NCBI GenBank assembly: GCA_037447655.1
Contig: JBBHKE010002853.1
Span: forward strand, 354,201 to 418,200
Reading direction: 5' to 3'
Source: Zygnema cylindricum
Lineage: Eukaryota > Streptophyta > Zygnematophyceae > Zygnematales > Zygnemataceae
Length of the DNA stretch: 64,000 nucleotides
The position numbers and the translations under genes are program-made. Shown here piece by piece: positions 43,701 to 56,314 of the stretch. Numbering within the stretch: position 1 is the first letter of the stretch; each line of letters begins with the position of its first letter. The notes under the pieces are model-generated. The model was not told the origin of the DNA and did not search any database. It saw only the letters and a program-made list of their open reading frames with translations.

Positions 43701-46700
43701 CATACTTTATTTTACCTCTTTTTGTGATCGCGAACTATAAATGTTCTTTGTTACAAATATCTTTTTAAGCGAAAACTTAAATTTGTGTTAGAAATATGGT
43801 TTAGGGTTTTTTTTAACTATTTTTGTGAGCGTTAACAATATAAAGAGTTTGTTACCACTATTGTTGTTAGCGTTAACCCAAACTTGTGTTATATACATGG
43901 TTCGGAGTTTTTTTTTCTTCTTTTTAAGACCGCGACAAATAATTGTTGTTTATTACAAATATTTTTGTAAGCACAAATTTAAATTTGTGTTACAAACATG
44001 GTTTAGGGTTATTTTAAATTATTTTTGTGAGAGTTAACGATATAAAGAGTTTGTTACCACTATTGTTGTTAGCGAAACACAAACTTGTGTTATAATCATG
44101 GTGACGAGTTTATTTAACCTCTTTTCTTGACCGCGAACAATAGACATTGTTTGTTACAAATATTTTTGTTCGTGCAAACTCAAATTTGTGTTAGAAACAT
44201 GGTTTAGGGTTATTTTAAATTATTTTTGTGAGCGTTAACAATATAGAGAGTTTGTTACCAATATTGTTATTAGCGCAAACACAAACTTGTGTTATAAACA
44301 TGGTTCGAAGTTTATTTTACCTCTTTTTGTGACTGCGAACATTAAACGTCGTTTGTTACAACTCTCTTTGTTAGCGCAAACTCAAATTTGTGTTAGAAAC
44401 ATGGTTAAGGGTTTTTTTAAACTACTTTTGTGAGCGTTAACAACATAAAATGTTTGTTACCACTATTCTTGTTAGCCCAAACACAAACTTGTGTTATAAA
44501 CATAGTTCAAAGTTTATTTTACATCTTTTTGTAAATATTAACAATAAACATTGTTTGTTACAAACATGTTTGTTAGGGCAAACTCAAAATTATTTTAGAA
44601 ACATGGTTTAGGTTTTTTTTAACTATTTTTGTGAGCGTTAACAATATAAAGACGTTTTTACCACTATTGATGTTAGCGCAAACACAAACTTGTGTTATAA
44701 ACATGGTTCCGAGTTTTTTTAACCTCTTTTCCTGACCGCAAACAATAGACATAATTTGTTACAAATATCTTTGTTAGCGCAAACCCAAATTTTTGTTCGA
44801 AACTTGGTTTAGGGTTTTTCTTATCTTTTTTTGGGAGCGTTAACAATATAAAGAGTTTTTTACCACTATTGATGTTAGCGCAAACACAAACTTGTGTTAT
44901 AAACATGGTTCAAAGTTTATTTTACATCTTTTTGTGAATATTAACAATAAACGTTGTTTGTTACAAATATGTTTGTTAGGGCAAACTCAAAATTATTTTA
45001 GAAACATGGTTTAGGGTTTTTTTAAATATTTTTGTGAGCGTTAACAATATAAAGAGTTTGTTACCACTATTGTTTTTAGCAAAAACACAACTTTGTGTTA
45101 TAAACATGGTTCGGAGTTTATTTTACCTCTTTTTGTGATCCGAACAATAAACGTTGTTTGTTACAAATATAATTGTTAGAGCAAACTCAATTTTGTGCTA
45201 GAAAAATGGTTTAGGGCTTTTTTTAACTTTTTTTTGTGAGCGTTAACAAGATAAAGTGTTTGTTACCACTATTGTTTTTAGCGTAAACACAAACTTGTGT
45301 TATAAACATGGTTCGGAGCTGTTTTTAATAATTTTTCAGACAGTGAACAATAAACGTTGTTTGTTACAAATATCTTTGTTAGCGCAAACTCAAATTTGTG
45401 TTAGAAACATGGTTTAGGGTTTTTTTTAACTATTTTTGTAATGTAAACAATATAATGAGTTTTTTACCAATATTGTTGTTAGAGCAAACACAAACTTGAG
45501 CTATAATTATGGTTCTAGGTTTATTTTACCTCTTTTTGTAACCGCGAACAATTAACATTTTTTAACACAAATATCTTTGTTAGGGTAAACTCAATTTTGT
45601 GTTAGAAACATGGTTTAGGTTTTTTTTAACAATTTTTGTGAGCGTTAACAATATAAAGTGTTTGTTACCACTATTGTTTTTAGCGCATGTACAAACTTGT
45701 GTTATTCACATAGTTCGGAGTTTATTTTACCTCTTTTTTTGACCACGAATAATAAATTTTTTTTGTTACATATATCTTTGTTAGCACAAACTCAAGGGTG
45801 TGTTAGAAACATCGTTTAGGGTTCTTTTTTAAGAATTTTTGTGAGCGATAACAATATAAAGTGTTTGTCACCACTATTGTTTTTAGCAAAAACACAAACT
45901 TGTGTTATAAATATGGTTCGGAGTTGAATTTACCTCTATTTATGACCACGACAAGTAAACGTCGTTTGTTACAAATATCTTTGTTAGCAAAAACTCAAAT
46001 TTTTGTTAGAAACATGGTTTAGGGTTTTTTTTAACTATTTTAGTGAGCGTTAACAATATAAAGAGTTTGTTACCACTATTGTTGTTACCGTAAACACAAA
46101 CTTGTGTTATAAATATGGTTTAGAGTTTATTTTACCTCTTTTTGTGACCGAAAACAATAAACGTTGTTTGTTAAAAATATCTATGTTAGCGCAAACACAA
46201 ATTTGTGCTAAAAACATGGTTTAGGGTTTTTTTTAACTATTTTTGTGAGCATAAACAATATAAAGTGTTTGTTACCACTATTGTTGTTAGATTAAACACA
46301 ATCTTGTGTTATAAACATGGTTCGGAGTTATTTTACCTCTTCTTGTGACCGCAAACAAAATATCATTGTTTGTTTCAAATATCTTTGTTAGGGTAAACTC
46401 ATATCTGTGTTAGAAACACGGGTTTAGTATTTTTTTTAACTATTTTTGTAAGCGTTAACAATATATACAATTTTTAACCATTATTGATGTTAGCGCAAAC
46501 ACAAACTTGTGTTATAAACATGGTTTGGAGTTTATTTTACCTCTTTTTGTGACCGAAAACAATAAACGTTTTTTGTTACAAATATCTTTGTTAGCGCGGA
46601 TTTAAATTTGTGTTAGAAACATGGTTTAGGGATTTTATTAACTATTTTTGTGAGAGTTAACAATATAAAGTGTTTGTTACCACTATTATTTTTAGCGCAA

Positions 46701-46930
46701 ACACAAACCCATGTTATAAACATGGTTCGGAGTTTATATTACCTCTTTTTGTGACCGAGAACATTAAATGTTGTTTCTTACAAATATCTTTGTTAACCCA
46801 AACTCAAACTTGTGTTAGAAACATGGATTAGGGTCTTTTAAATTATTTTTGTGAGCGTTAACAATATAAAGTGTTTGTTACCACTAATATCTTTAGCACA
46901 AACACAAACTCATATTATAAACATGGTTCG
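40777..46930 (+). repeat. satellite array 1 (~202-bp dimeric unit)
   Basis: About 30 tandem units make up this block. Each ~202-bp unit has two related halves of ~101 bases. Half 1 contains GTTAACAATATAAAG, ACCACTATTGTTGTTAGCGC, the dyad AACACAAACTTGTGTT and AACATGGTTCGGAG. Half 2 contains GAACAATAAACGTTG, ACAAATATCTTTGTTAGCGC, the related AACTCAAATTTGTGTT and AACATGGTTTAGGG with a T-run. Small open frames arise from the repeat and are not genes. The array is cut by B2 at 46931. Confidence 0.95.
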
Positions 46931-47170
46931 GCTTCATTGTGAAGTTGGTCAGATTTATCAAAGTTCTGGCAGGCTGTTTTTCTGCAACTTTGACTGAGTG
47001 GTGTGAAAATTCTGGTTGGTATAATTGTATGAGAATTTGTGGGAATACTAAGTGGCCTAGTAAATATCTGCTTGTGTAGTTTCAGCTTGGTTTGGTAATT
47101 CTGTAGAATTTTGAGGGGAATCAAAGTAGGCTGTTTTGGGGTAGTCTGTGGTGCTTCCGAGGGTACATTC

Positions 47171-48507
47171 ATGGCTGAAAATGGCTATGAACAACAGGTT
47201 ATGGGCCCACGCCCATGGCTACCCATTTTGGATGAATCAACCTTGCCCATATTTGACGGTTCTAAATATTATTATTGGAGGAGTATTATGGAGAGCTACT
47301 TCAGGTCGAGGAAGCTAATGGATGTGGTGGATGGGACATGTAGTGAATCATCGATTGGATGGGAGGAGAAGAACAATGACTGTTTACTGACTATCAAGCT
47401 TTCCTTCAACGAGGAACTTGTAATGACTTACCTTGGTTTAAGGAGTGCAGCTGAATTATGGAAGTGTTTAGAACGTGCATATCATAAGACTTCTGTGTAT
47501 CATTGGATGAGTTATTGGATGAGTAATGTTACAAACATAATTGAGTATAAGTATGAGGGAGGTAGTATGTTGAATTATTGTATTGGGATACAAATACTGT
47601 TTGCAAAAATGATATTGCAGGAGGAAACTTTACAAAGGCTCAAAAGGCTTTTCTGTTAATGAAAGGATTACCTAAAGAATATAGGTGTGCTTTAGATAGA
47701 TTAAAACAAGTTGATAAAAGGAATTGGAACTTAGCTTTAGCAATCAGGTGTGTTTTAGAGGAAGAGGCTAATAACGAGGCTCTAAAAGTTCATGGGAATT
47801 GTCAAGGTGTTAGATCACAATTTCAGAGAAATAAGAAAAGTTGTAGGGTAGAAAATTGTTTTTACTGTAATGATTTAGGGCATACCTTTAGGGTATGCCC
47901 ACTATATAAAATTGCATGTGTTACAGGAACATTCAGAGAGGAATGGGATGATAATCGAGTTCGACCCCCGAAAAGAAGTGTTACAATTCCCATCGACGAA
48001 TTTGTATACTTGCCTATTTTTGCTTTTGGAAATATGAAAAGGGAGGAAGGAAAGGAAATATTCGGGGTCACCGGAAATGGAGTGGAGAAAGAGGTGAGAG
48101 AAAAGGAGTCAGATTTTGTCAATTTTTCCAGCGACGGATTGGTGAGTGACAATGATTTGCAAGACAAAGAGGCTTTAGAAGTGAGGATAGTAGGAGGAAG
48201 TGAAATTGAATTGGAAGTGGGGATTGAAAATAACTTGTATGAGGAGACTAATGTGCTTGGAGTAGGAGAGAAGAAAAGTGTTCACAAAATTGGAGTAAGT
48301 AAAGAAGTATATAATATGGGGAAAGGAAATAAAAATGAGAAAATACCAAAATTCAATAAGAAAACGAAGAAAAGAAGTAGAATTGAAAGGACCAACCGTA
48401 GAAGAAAACACATGCCAAAAGTGGTAAAAATAAAACGACGTGAAAAAAAATTTTATGGAAGTGATTATCTTTTACTTTCTGTAATGTTGGTGGAAGTTCG
48501 AATTTAG
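47171..48507 (+). pseudogene. B2 gag-like protein with zinc knuckle and basic tail
   Basis: It starts MAENGYEQQVMGPRPW in the LTR. The gag body resembles B1 (FDGSKYYYW, ELVMTYLGLRSAAELWK). One base is lost near 47605, shifting to the frame that stays open to 48507. The knuckle CFYCNDLGHTFRVC lies at 47857-47898 and is identical to that of B1. An acidic region precedes a Lys/Arg tail (RTNRRRKHMPKVVKIKRREK near 48390-48450). With only one lesion it is better preserved than B1. Confidence 0.85.
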
Positions 48508-48938
48508 CATTTTTGTTGGAATTTGGTTTATTTCGGTATAATTGTTTTGGGGAAATAGATTTTGATTAATTTATTTTTATGGGAATTTTGAAATTTGATT
48601 TGTTTTGTTAAGGTATAAGTTATTTGAGTGGGATATATTAGTGTGATATTCAGTTAGAAATAAGACCTGTGACAGAATTTTGGAATTAAGATTGAGGTGT
48701 AGATTATGGTAGAAATAGAAAATTTTGTTGTAATCGGAAAAAAAATATTTTTGTTATAAAATATGGAAAGATGTATGGAGGCAGCGGAAGCAATGATGAA
48801 ACAAGGCGGAAAATTGATCGGAGGCACTTGGCGGATTTCAATGGAGGAGGCAGCTGAAAGCAAGAGTGACAGTTGGTAACATTGGTGACAGCTGATGAAG
48901 TGGCGCCATGGACGCACGAAACTAAATTTTCGGGGGAG
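48508..48938 (+). other. B2 non-coding interior and polypurine tract
   Basis: AT-rich stretch between the gag stop and the 3' LTR with no gene. It ends AAATTTTCGGGGGAG, the same polypurine tract as B1. Confidence 0.7.
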
Positions 48939-49719
48939 TGTTGGTTTTTGAAAAGTTAATTTCGTGCGCACACGACGTTTTGTGCGTGCACGTGTTCGCG
49001 TGCGTATTTAATTACCGAAAGTGATGCGGTGGTTCGAATGGTTTGCGGATTGGGGGAGTAGATGTAAAAGGAAAATAAAAAGGACGTGAAGAAATAATTA
49101 AGTGGCGCGGAATGCGTTGGGAAATGGACGGCGGATCGCGAAGCGATCCGATTTGAAATATTCGAAATATTGAAAATGTACGTTGCCCATACGGAACGTA
49201 ATTTGGCAAGCGGCATTTATGGCGAAGGACGTGCTTACGGTACGGGCTAGGTTTGGTTAGAATGACGTCGTTTCGTCAAGTGTACTTTGAAACCACGCGG
49301 CACGACATCGCCGGTGCCGAATAAGAGCTACGGACGGCGGAAAAATGCCGCCGTTATTTTTCAACGAGTGGGACGCGAAATCGCGTCCATCACATTATAT
49401 TGAATTTGGACGGTCAGGATTCGTTTAACGTAATTCTTAAGGTTTGTAGCGGCGCCGTCAGTTTGGTCATTTTGGTGAGGGACGAGAAATCGCGTCCATC
49501 ACGTGATATTTATTTTGGACGGTCCAGATTCGTTTAATGAAATTTGTAAGGTTTGTAAATATTTGCAACAATGTTTTGTCCTATGCGTATTAGGTATTAG
49601 TGTAGATCTATTCACTCTGACATGTCACGAAATATTCGGGTTACGTACGGCTGGTATGCTTCCGTACATTCAGTAGTGAGCTCTAGTGTATATTTGTAGG
49701 ACTTAGTCATTTTGGACTG
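48939..49719 (+). repeat. B2 3' LTR, truncated, hairpin-rich
   Basis: It starts TGTTGGTTTTTGAAAAG and is diverged from B1. It keeps the hairpin CGGATCGCGAAGCGATCCG (49132-49150) and adds others: ACGGCGG/CCGCCGT (near 49333-49353) and GGACGCGAAATCGCGTCC (49371-49388). The last lies in a ~109-bp diverged tandem repeat whose second copy starts near 49481. AGGACTTAG lies near 49697, close to the broken end. Confidence 0.8.
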
Positions 49720-49722
49720 TAA

Positions 49723-49998
49723 GGAACTTTTGTCAACAGGAAAGAACCTCCAACGAAACCTTCGAACGTTCCTCCTGACAATCACAATTTCAATCGACAA
49801 GTGGTGTCATTATCGATCCCGAGTTCTGAACTCCGGATATTATCCCTATTTTCTGGAATTAGCTCAAACCTCGAGGCTGTCTTAAAAGCTGGATATAAAG
49901 TGGAGTCATACGTAGCAGTGGAAATCTCACCGGATGCTCGAGCCGTCAGTGAACACCGCCTACAACAACTCCACCAATTGTATCCCCAACAACTCCCA
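49723..49998 (+). pseudogene. fragment like a DNMT3/DRM-type cytosine-5 DNA methyltransferase
   Basis: A frame open from a stop at 49720 encodes about 92 residues. A Pro/Asn-rich lead is followed by ELRILSLFSGISSNLEAV, then KAGYKVESYVAVEISPDARA and SEHRLQQL. LSLFSGI resembles motif I of cytosine-5 methyltransferases, the S-adenosylmethionine site. The acidic residue in YVAVE matches the position of motif II. The KAGYKVESY spacing is closest to the DNMT3/DRM pattern from memory. The catalytic Pro-Cys and ENV motifs would lie downstream but are replaced by satellite at about 49996. No start or splice signal is seen. It could be a host gene piece or cargo of a retroelement. Confidence 0.6.
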
Positions 49999-52900
49999 GC
50001 GTTAACAATATAAAGTGTTTGTTACCACTATTGTTTTTAGCGCAAACACAAACTTGTGTTATAAACATGGTTTAGAGTTTATTTTACCTCTTTTTGTGAC
50101 TATGAACAATAAATGTTGTTTGTTACAAATATCTTTGTTAGCGCAAACTCAAATTTGTGTTAGAAACATGGTTTAGGGTTTTTTTTAATTATTTTTGTGA
50201 GCTTTAACAATATAAAGTGTTTGTTACCACTATTGTTGTTAGCGCAACACAAACTTGTGTTATAAACATGGTTCAGAGTTTCTTTTACCTCTTTTTGTGA
50301 TTGCGAACAATGAACATTGTTTGTTACAAAAACCTTTGTTAGTGCAAACTCAAATTTGTGTTAAAAACATGGTTTAGGGTTTTTTTAATTATTTTTGTGA
50401 GCGTTAACAATATAAAGTGTTTGTTACCACTATTGTTGTTAGCGCAAAAACAAACTTGTGTTATAAACATGTTTGAGAGTTTATTATACCTCTTTTTGTG
50501 ACGGGAACAATAAACGTTGTTTGTTACAAATATCTTTTTTAGCGCAAACTCAAATTTGTGTTAGAAACATGGTTCGGATATATTTTACCTCTTTTCCTGT
50601 CTGCGAACAATATACATCGTTGTTACAAGTATCTTTGTCAGAGTAAACTCACATTTGTGTTAAAAACATGGTTTAGTTTTTTTTCAACTATTTTTGTGAG
50701 CATTAACAATATAAAGTGTTTGTTACCACTATTGTTGTTAGCGCAAACACAAACTTGTGTTTTAAACATGGTTTGGAGTTTATTTTACTGTTTTTTGTGA
50801 CTGCGTACAATAAACGTTGTTTGATACAAAAATATTTGTAAGCGCAAACTCAAATTTGTGTTAAAACATGGTTTAGGGTGATTTTTGACTATTTTTGTGA
50901 GCATTAACAATATAGAGTGTTTGTTACCACTATTGTTGTTAGCGCAAACACAAACTTGTGGTAAAAACATGGTTTGGAGTTTATTTTTCCGCTTTTTGTG
51001 ACCGCGACCAATAAACGTTGTTCGTTACAAATAACTTTGTTAGCGCAAACTCAAATTTCTGTTATAAACATGATTTAGGGTTTTTTGAACTATCTTGGTC
51101 AACGTTAACAATATAAAGTGTTTGTTACAACTATTGTTGTTAGCGCAATCTCAAACTTGTGTTAAAAACATGGTTTAATGTTTATTTTACCTCTTTTTGT
51201 GACCGCGACCAATAAACGTTGTTTGTTACAAATAACTTTGTTAGCGCAAACTCAAATTTGTGTTAAAAACATTATTTAGGATTTTTTGAACTATCTTGGT
51301 CATAATTAACAATATAAAGTGTTTGTTACAACTTTTGTTGTAAGCGCAAACACAAATTTGTGTTATAAACATGGTTCTGAGTTTATTTTACCTCTTTTTG
51401 TGACCGCGTACAATAAACGTTGTTTGTTACAAATATGTTTGTTAGAGCAAACTCAAAATTTGTGTTAAAAACATGGCTTAGGGATTTTTTTAACACTTTT
51501 TTTGAGTGTTAACAGTTTAAAGAGTTTGTTACCACTATTGTTGTTAGCGCAAACACAAACTTGTGTTAAAACATGGATCAGAGTTTATTTTACCTCTTTT
51601 TGTGACCGCGAACAATAAACGTTATTTGTTACAAAAATGTCTGTTAGAGCAAACTCAAATTTGTGTTAGAAACATGGTTTAGGGTTTTTTTTAACTATTA
51701 TTGTGAGCGTTAACTATATAAAGAGTTTTATACCACTATTGTTGTTACCACAAACGTAACTTGTTTTATAAACATGGTTCGAGGTTTATTTTACCTCTTT
51801 TTGTGGCTGTCAACAATAAACCTTTTTTGTTACAAATATCTTTGTTAGCGCAAACTCAAATTTGTGTTAGAAACATGGTTTATGATTTTTTTTTAACTAT
51901 TTTTGTGAGCGTTAACAATATTAAGTGTTTGTTACTACCAATGTTGTTAGCACAAACACAAACTTGTGTTATAAACATGGTTCAGAGTTTTTTTTACCTC
52001 TTTTTGTGACCGCGAACAATAAACGTTATTTGTTCAAAATATCTTTGTTAGCGCAAACTTAAATTTGTCTTAGATACACGGTTTAGGGTTTTTTTTAACT
52101 ATTTTTCTGAGCGTTAACAATATAAAATGTTTGTTACCACTATTGTTGTTAGCGCAAACATAAACTTGTGGTATAAACATGGTTCGGAGTTTATTTTACC
52201 CTTTTTTGTGACCACGAACAATAATATTTGTTTGTTGTTAGCGCAAACTCAAATTTGTGTTAGAAACATGGTTTAGGGTTTTTTGAACTATTTTTGTGAG
52301 CGTTAACAATATAAAGTGTTTGTTACCACTATTGTTTTTAGCGCAAACACAAACTTGTGTTATAAACATGGATCAAAGTTTATTTTACCTCTTTTTCTGA
52401 TCGTGAAGGATAAACATTGTTTGTTACAAATATCTTTGATAGCGCAAACTAAAATTTGTGTTAGTAACATTGTTTAGGGTTTTTTTAACTATTTTTGTGA
52501 GCGTTAACAATATAAAGAGTTTGTTACCACTATTGTTGTTGGCGCAAACACAAACTTGTGTTAAAAACATGGTTCAAAGTTTATTTAACCTCTTTTTGTG
52601 ACCGCGAACAAAAAACGTTGTTTGTTACAAATATCTTTGTATGCGCAAACTCAAATTTGTGTTAGAAACATGGTTTAGGGTGTTTTTTGACTATTTTTGT
52701 GAGCGTTAACAATAAAAAAAAGTTTGTTACCACTATTGTTGTTAGCGCAAACACAAACTTGTGTTATAAACATGGTTCAGAGTTGATTTTACCTCTTTTT
52801 GTGACCGCGAACAATAAACATTGTTTGTTAAAAATATTTTTGTTAGCGCAAACTCAAATTTGTGTTAAAAACATGGTTTAGGGATTTTTTTGACTATTAT

Positions 52901-53639
52901 TGTGAGCTTTAACAATATAAAGAGTTTTTTACCACTATTGTTGTTACCACAAAAACAACTTTGTGTTATAAACATGGTTTGAGGTTTATTTTACCTCTTT
53001 TTGTGACCGCGAACAATAATCCTTTTTTGTTACAAATATATTTGTTAGCGCAAACTCAAATTTGTGTTAGAAACCTGGTTAAGGATTTTTTTAACTATTT
53101 TTGGAGCGTTAACAATATAAAGTGTTTGTTTCCACTATTGTTGTTAGCTCAAACACAAATTTGTGTTATAAACTAGGTTCGGAGTTTATTTTACCTCTTT
53201 TTGTGACCGCGAACAATAAACCTTTTTTGTTTCAAATATCTTTGTTAGCGCAAACTCAAAGTTTTGTTAGAAACATGGTTTAGGATTTTTTTTAATTTTT
53301 ATTGTGAGCGTTAACAATATAAAGAGTTTTTTACCACTATTGTTGTTAGTGCAAACACAAACTTGTGTTATATACATGGATCAAAGTTTATTTTACCTCT
53401 TTTTGTGATGTTGAACAATAAACGTTGTTTGTTACAAATATCTTTGATAGCGGAAACTTAAATTTGTGTTTGAAACACGGTTTAGGATTTTTTTAACTAT
53501 TTTTGTGAGCGTTAACAATATAAAGTGTTTGTTACCACTATTGTTGTTAGCGCAAACACAAATTTGTGTTATAAACGTGGTTTAGAGTTTATTTTACCTC
53601 TTTTTGTTACGGCGAACAATAAACACTATTTGTTAAAAA

Positions 53640-54694
53640 TATCTTTGTTAGCGCAAACTCAAATTTGTGTTAGTAAGATGATTTAGGGTTTTTTTTGAAC
53701 TTTTTTTGTGAGCGTTAACAATTATAAGTGTTTCTTACCACTATTGTTGTTAGTGCAAAGACAAACTTGTGTTATATACATGGTTCGGAGTTTATTTTAC
53801 CTCTTTTTGTCACTGCAAACAATAAACGTTGTTGTTGTTAAAATTGTCTTTGTTAGTGCAAACTCAAATTTGTTTTACAAACATGGTTTAGGGGTTTTTT
53901 TTACTATTTTTGTGAGGGTTAACAATTATAAGTGTTTGATACCAATATTGTTGTTAGTGCAAACACAAACTTGTGTTATATACGTGGTTCGGAGTTTATT
54001 TTACCTCTTTTTGGGAATGCAAACAATAAACGTTGTTTGTTAAAAACATCTTGGTTAGCACAAACTCAAATTTGTGTTAGAAACATGGTTAAGGGTTTTT
54101 TTTTTAATATTTTTGTGTTCATTAACAATTTAAAGAGTGTGTTACCACTATTGTTGTTAGCGCAAACACAAATTTGTGTTATAAACATGGCTTAGGGATT
54201 TTTTTAACTATTTTTTTGAGCGTTAACAATATAAAGAGTTTTTTACCATTATTGTTGTTAGTGCAAACACAAAATTGTGTTATATACATGGATCAGAATT
54301 TGTTTTACCTCTTTTTGTGACGTTGAACAATAAACGTTGTTTGATACCAAAATATTTGTTATAGCAAACTCAAATTTGGGTTACAAACATGGTTTAGGGC
54401 TTTTTTTAACAATTATTGTGAGCGTTTACAATATAAAGAGTTTTATACCACTATTGTTGTTACCACAAACGCAACTTTGTGTTATGAACATGGTTCGAGG
54501 TTTATTTTACCTCTTTTTTTGAACGCCAGCAATAAAGCTTTTTTGTTACAAATATCTTTTTTTAGCGCAAACTTAAATTTGTGTTAGAAACACGGTTTAG
54601 GATTTTTTTAACTATTTTTTTGATCGTTAACAATATAAAGTGTTTGTTACCACTATTGTTGTTAGCGCAAACACAAACTTGTGTTATAAACATG
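53640..54694 (+). repeat. higher-order duplicated block, copy 1
   Basis: This block of about 1055 bases recurs almost identically at 55260-56314, an offset of 1620 bases, or eight ~202-bp units. Neighbouring units inside the block are far less alike. This is the pattern of a higher-order repeat made by unequal exchange. Confidence 0.85.
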
Positions 54695-55259
54695 GTTTAG
54701 GGTCTTTTTAAACTATTTTTGTGAGCGTTAACAATTTTAAGAGTTTGTTACCACTATTGTCGTTAGCGCAATTACAAACTTGTGTTATAAACATGGTTTG
54801 GAATTTATTTTACAAATTTTTGTATTTGCGAACAGTAAACGATGTTTGTTACAAATATCTTTGTTAGCTCAAACTCAAATTTGTGTTAGAAACATGGTTT
54901 AGGGTCTTTTTAAACTATTTTTGTGAGCGTTAACAATTTTAAGAGTTTGTTACCACTATTGTCGTTAGCGCAATTACAAACTTGTGTTATAAACATGGTT
55001 TGGAATTTATTTTACTTCTTTTTGTGACCGCGAACAATAAACGTTGTTTGTTACAAAAATCTTTGTTAGCGCAAACTCAAATTTAATTTAGAAACATGGC
55101 TTAGGGTTTTTTTTAACTATTTTTGTGAGTGTTTACAATATAAAGAGTTTGTTACCACTATTGTTGTAAGCGCAAACACTAACTTGTGTTATAAACATGG
55201 ATCAGAGTTTACTTTACCTTTTATTGTGATTGCGAGCAATAAACCTTGTTTGTTACAAA

Positions 55260-56314
55260 CATCTTTGTTAGCGCAAACTCAAATTTGTGTTAGTAAGATG
55301 ATTTAGGGTTTTTTTTGAACTTTTTTTGTGAGCGTTAACAATTATAAGTGTTTCTTACCACTATTGTTGTTAGTGCAAAGACAAACTTGTGTTATATACA
55401 TGGTTCGGAGTTTATTTTACCTCTTTTTGTCACTGCAAACAATAAACGTTGTTGTTGTTAAAATTGTCTTTGTTAGTGCAAACTCAAATTTGTTTTACAA
55501 ACATGGTTTAGGGGGTTTTTTTACTATTTTTGTGAGGGTTAACAATTATAAGTGTTTGATACCAATATTGTTGTTAGTGCAAACACAAACTTGTGTTATA
55601 TACGTGGTTCGGAGTTTATTTTACCTCTTTTTGGGAATGCAAACAATAAACGTTGTTTGTTAAAAACATCTTGGTTAGCACAAACTCAAATTTGTGTTAG
55701 AAACATGGTTAAGGGTTTTTTTTTTAATATTTTTGTGTTCATTAACAATTTAAAGAGTGTGTTACCACTATTGTTGTTAGCGCAAACACAAATTTGTGTT
55801 ATAAACATGGCTTAGGGATTTTTTTAACTATTTTTTTGAGCGTTAACAATATAAAGAGTTTTTTACCATTATTGTTGTTAGTGCAAACACAAAATTGTGT
55901 TATATACATGGATCAGAATTTGTTTTACCTCTTTTTGTGACGTTGAACAATAAACGTTGTTTGATACCAAAATATTTGTTATAGCAAACTCAAATTTGGG
56001 TTACAAACATGGTTTAGGGCTTTTTTTAACAATTATTGTGAGCGTTTACAATATAAAGAGTTTTATACCACTATTGTTGTTACCACAAACGCAACTTTGT
56101 GTTATGAACATGGTTCGAGGTTTATTTTACCTCTTTTTTTGACCGCCAGCAATAAAGCTTTTTTGTTACAAATATCTTTTTTTAGCGCAAACTTAAATTT
56201 GTGTTAGAAACACGGTTTAGGATTTTTTTAACTATTTTTTTGATCGTTAACAATATAAAGTGTTTGTTACCACTATTGTTGTTAGCGCAAACACAAACTT
56301 GTGTTATAAACATG
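55260..56314 (+). repeat. higher-order duplicated block, copy 2
   Basis: Near-identical to 53640-54694, with only a few differences seen (for example in the G/T-run near 55510 and a base near 56142). Similarity stops at 56315. A phrase TGTATTTGCGAACAGTAAACG after it (56339) also occurs at 54821 with an offset of 1518, about 102 less than 1620, so one extra half-unit was lost or gained. Confidence 0.85.

Larger units (their letters stand above)
46931..49719 (+). mobile_element. gag-only element B2, from mid-LTR to mid-LTR
   Basis: A family-B copy begins inside its 5' LTR (46931-47196) and ends inside its 3' LTR (48939-49719). The two broken ends fall at nearly the same place in the LTR, just after the AGGACTTAG motif, so together they make about one LTR. 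The interior is a gag-like gene with zinc knuckle and basic tail, a short non-coding stretch and a polypurine tract. No pol is present. It sits between satellite on the left and a methyltransferase-like fragment on the right. Confidence 0.85.

Noticed and set aside
49612-50013. Complete small methyltransferase-like gene
   Set aside because: The domain ends after the motif II region and runs into satellite with a stop. Catalytic motifs are absent.
53708-54043. Membrane-like open frames in the satellite (repeated LLLLVQTQTCVI patterns)
   Set aside because: They recur with the ~202-bp unit, which is not a multiple of three, shift frame between units, and have no conserved start or end. They are by-products of the repeat.
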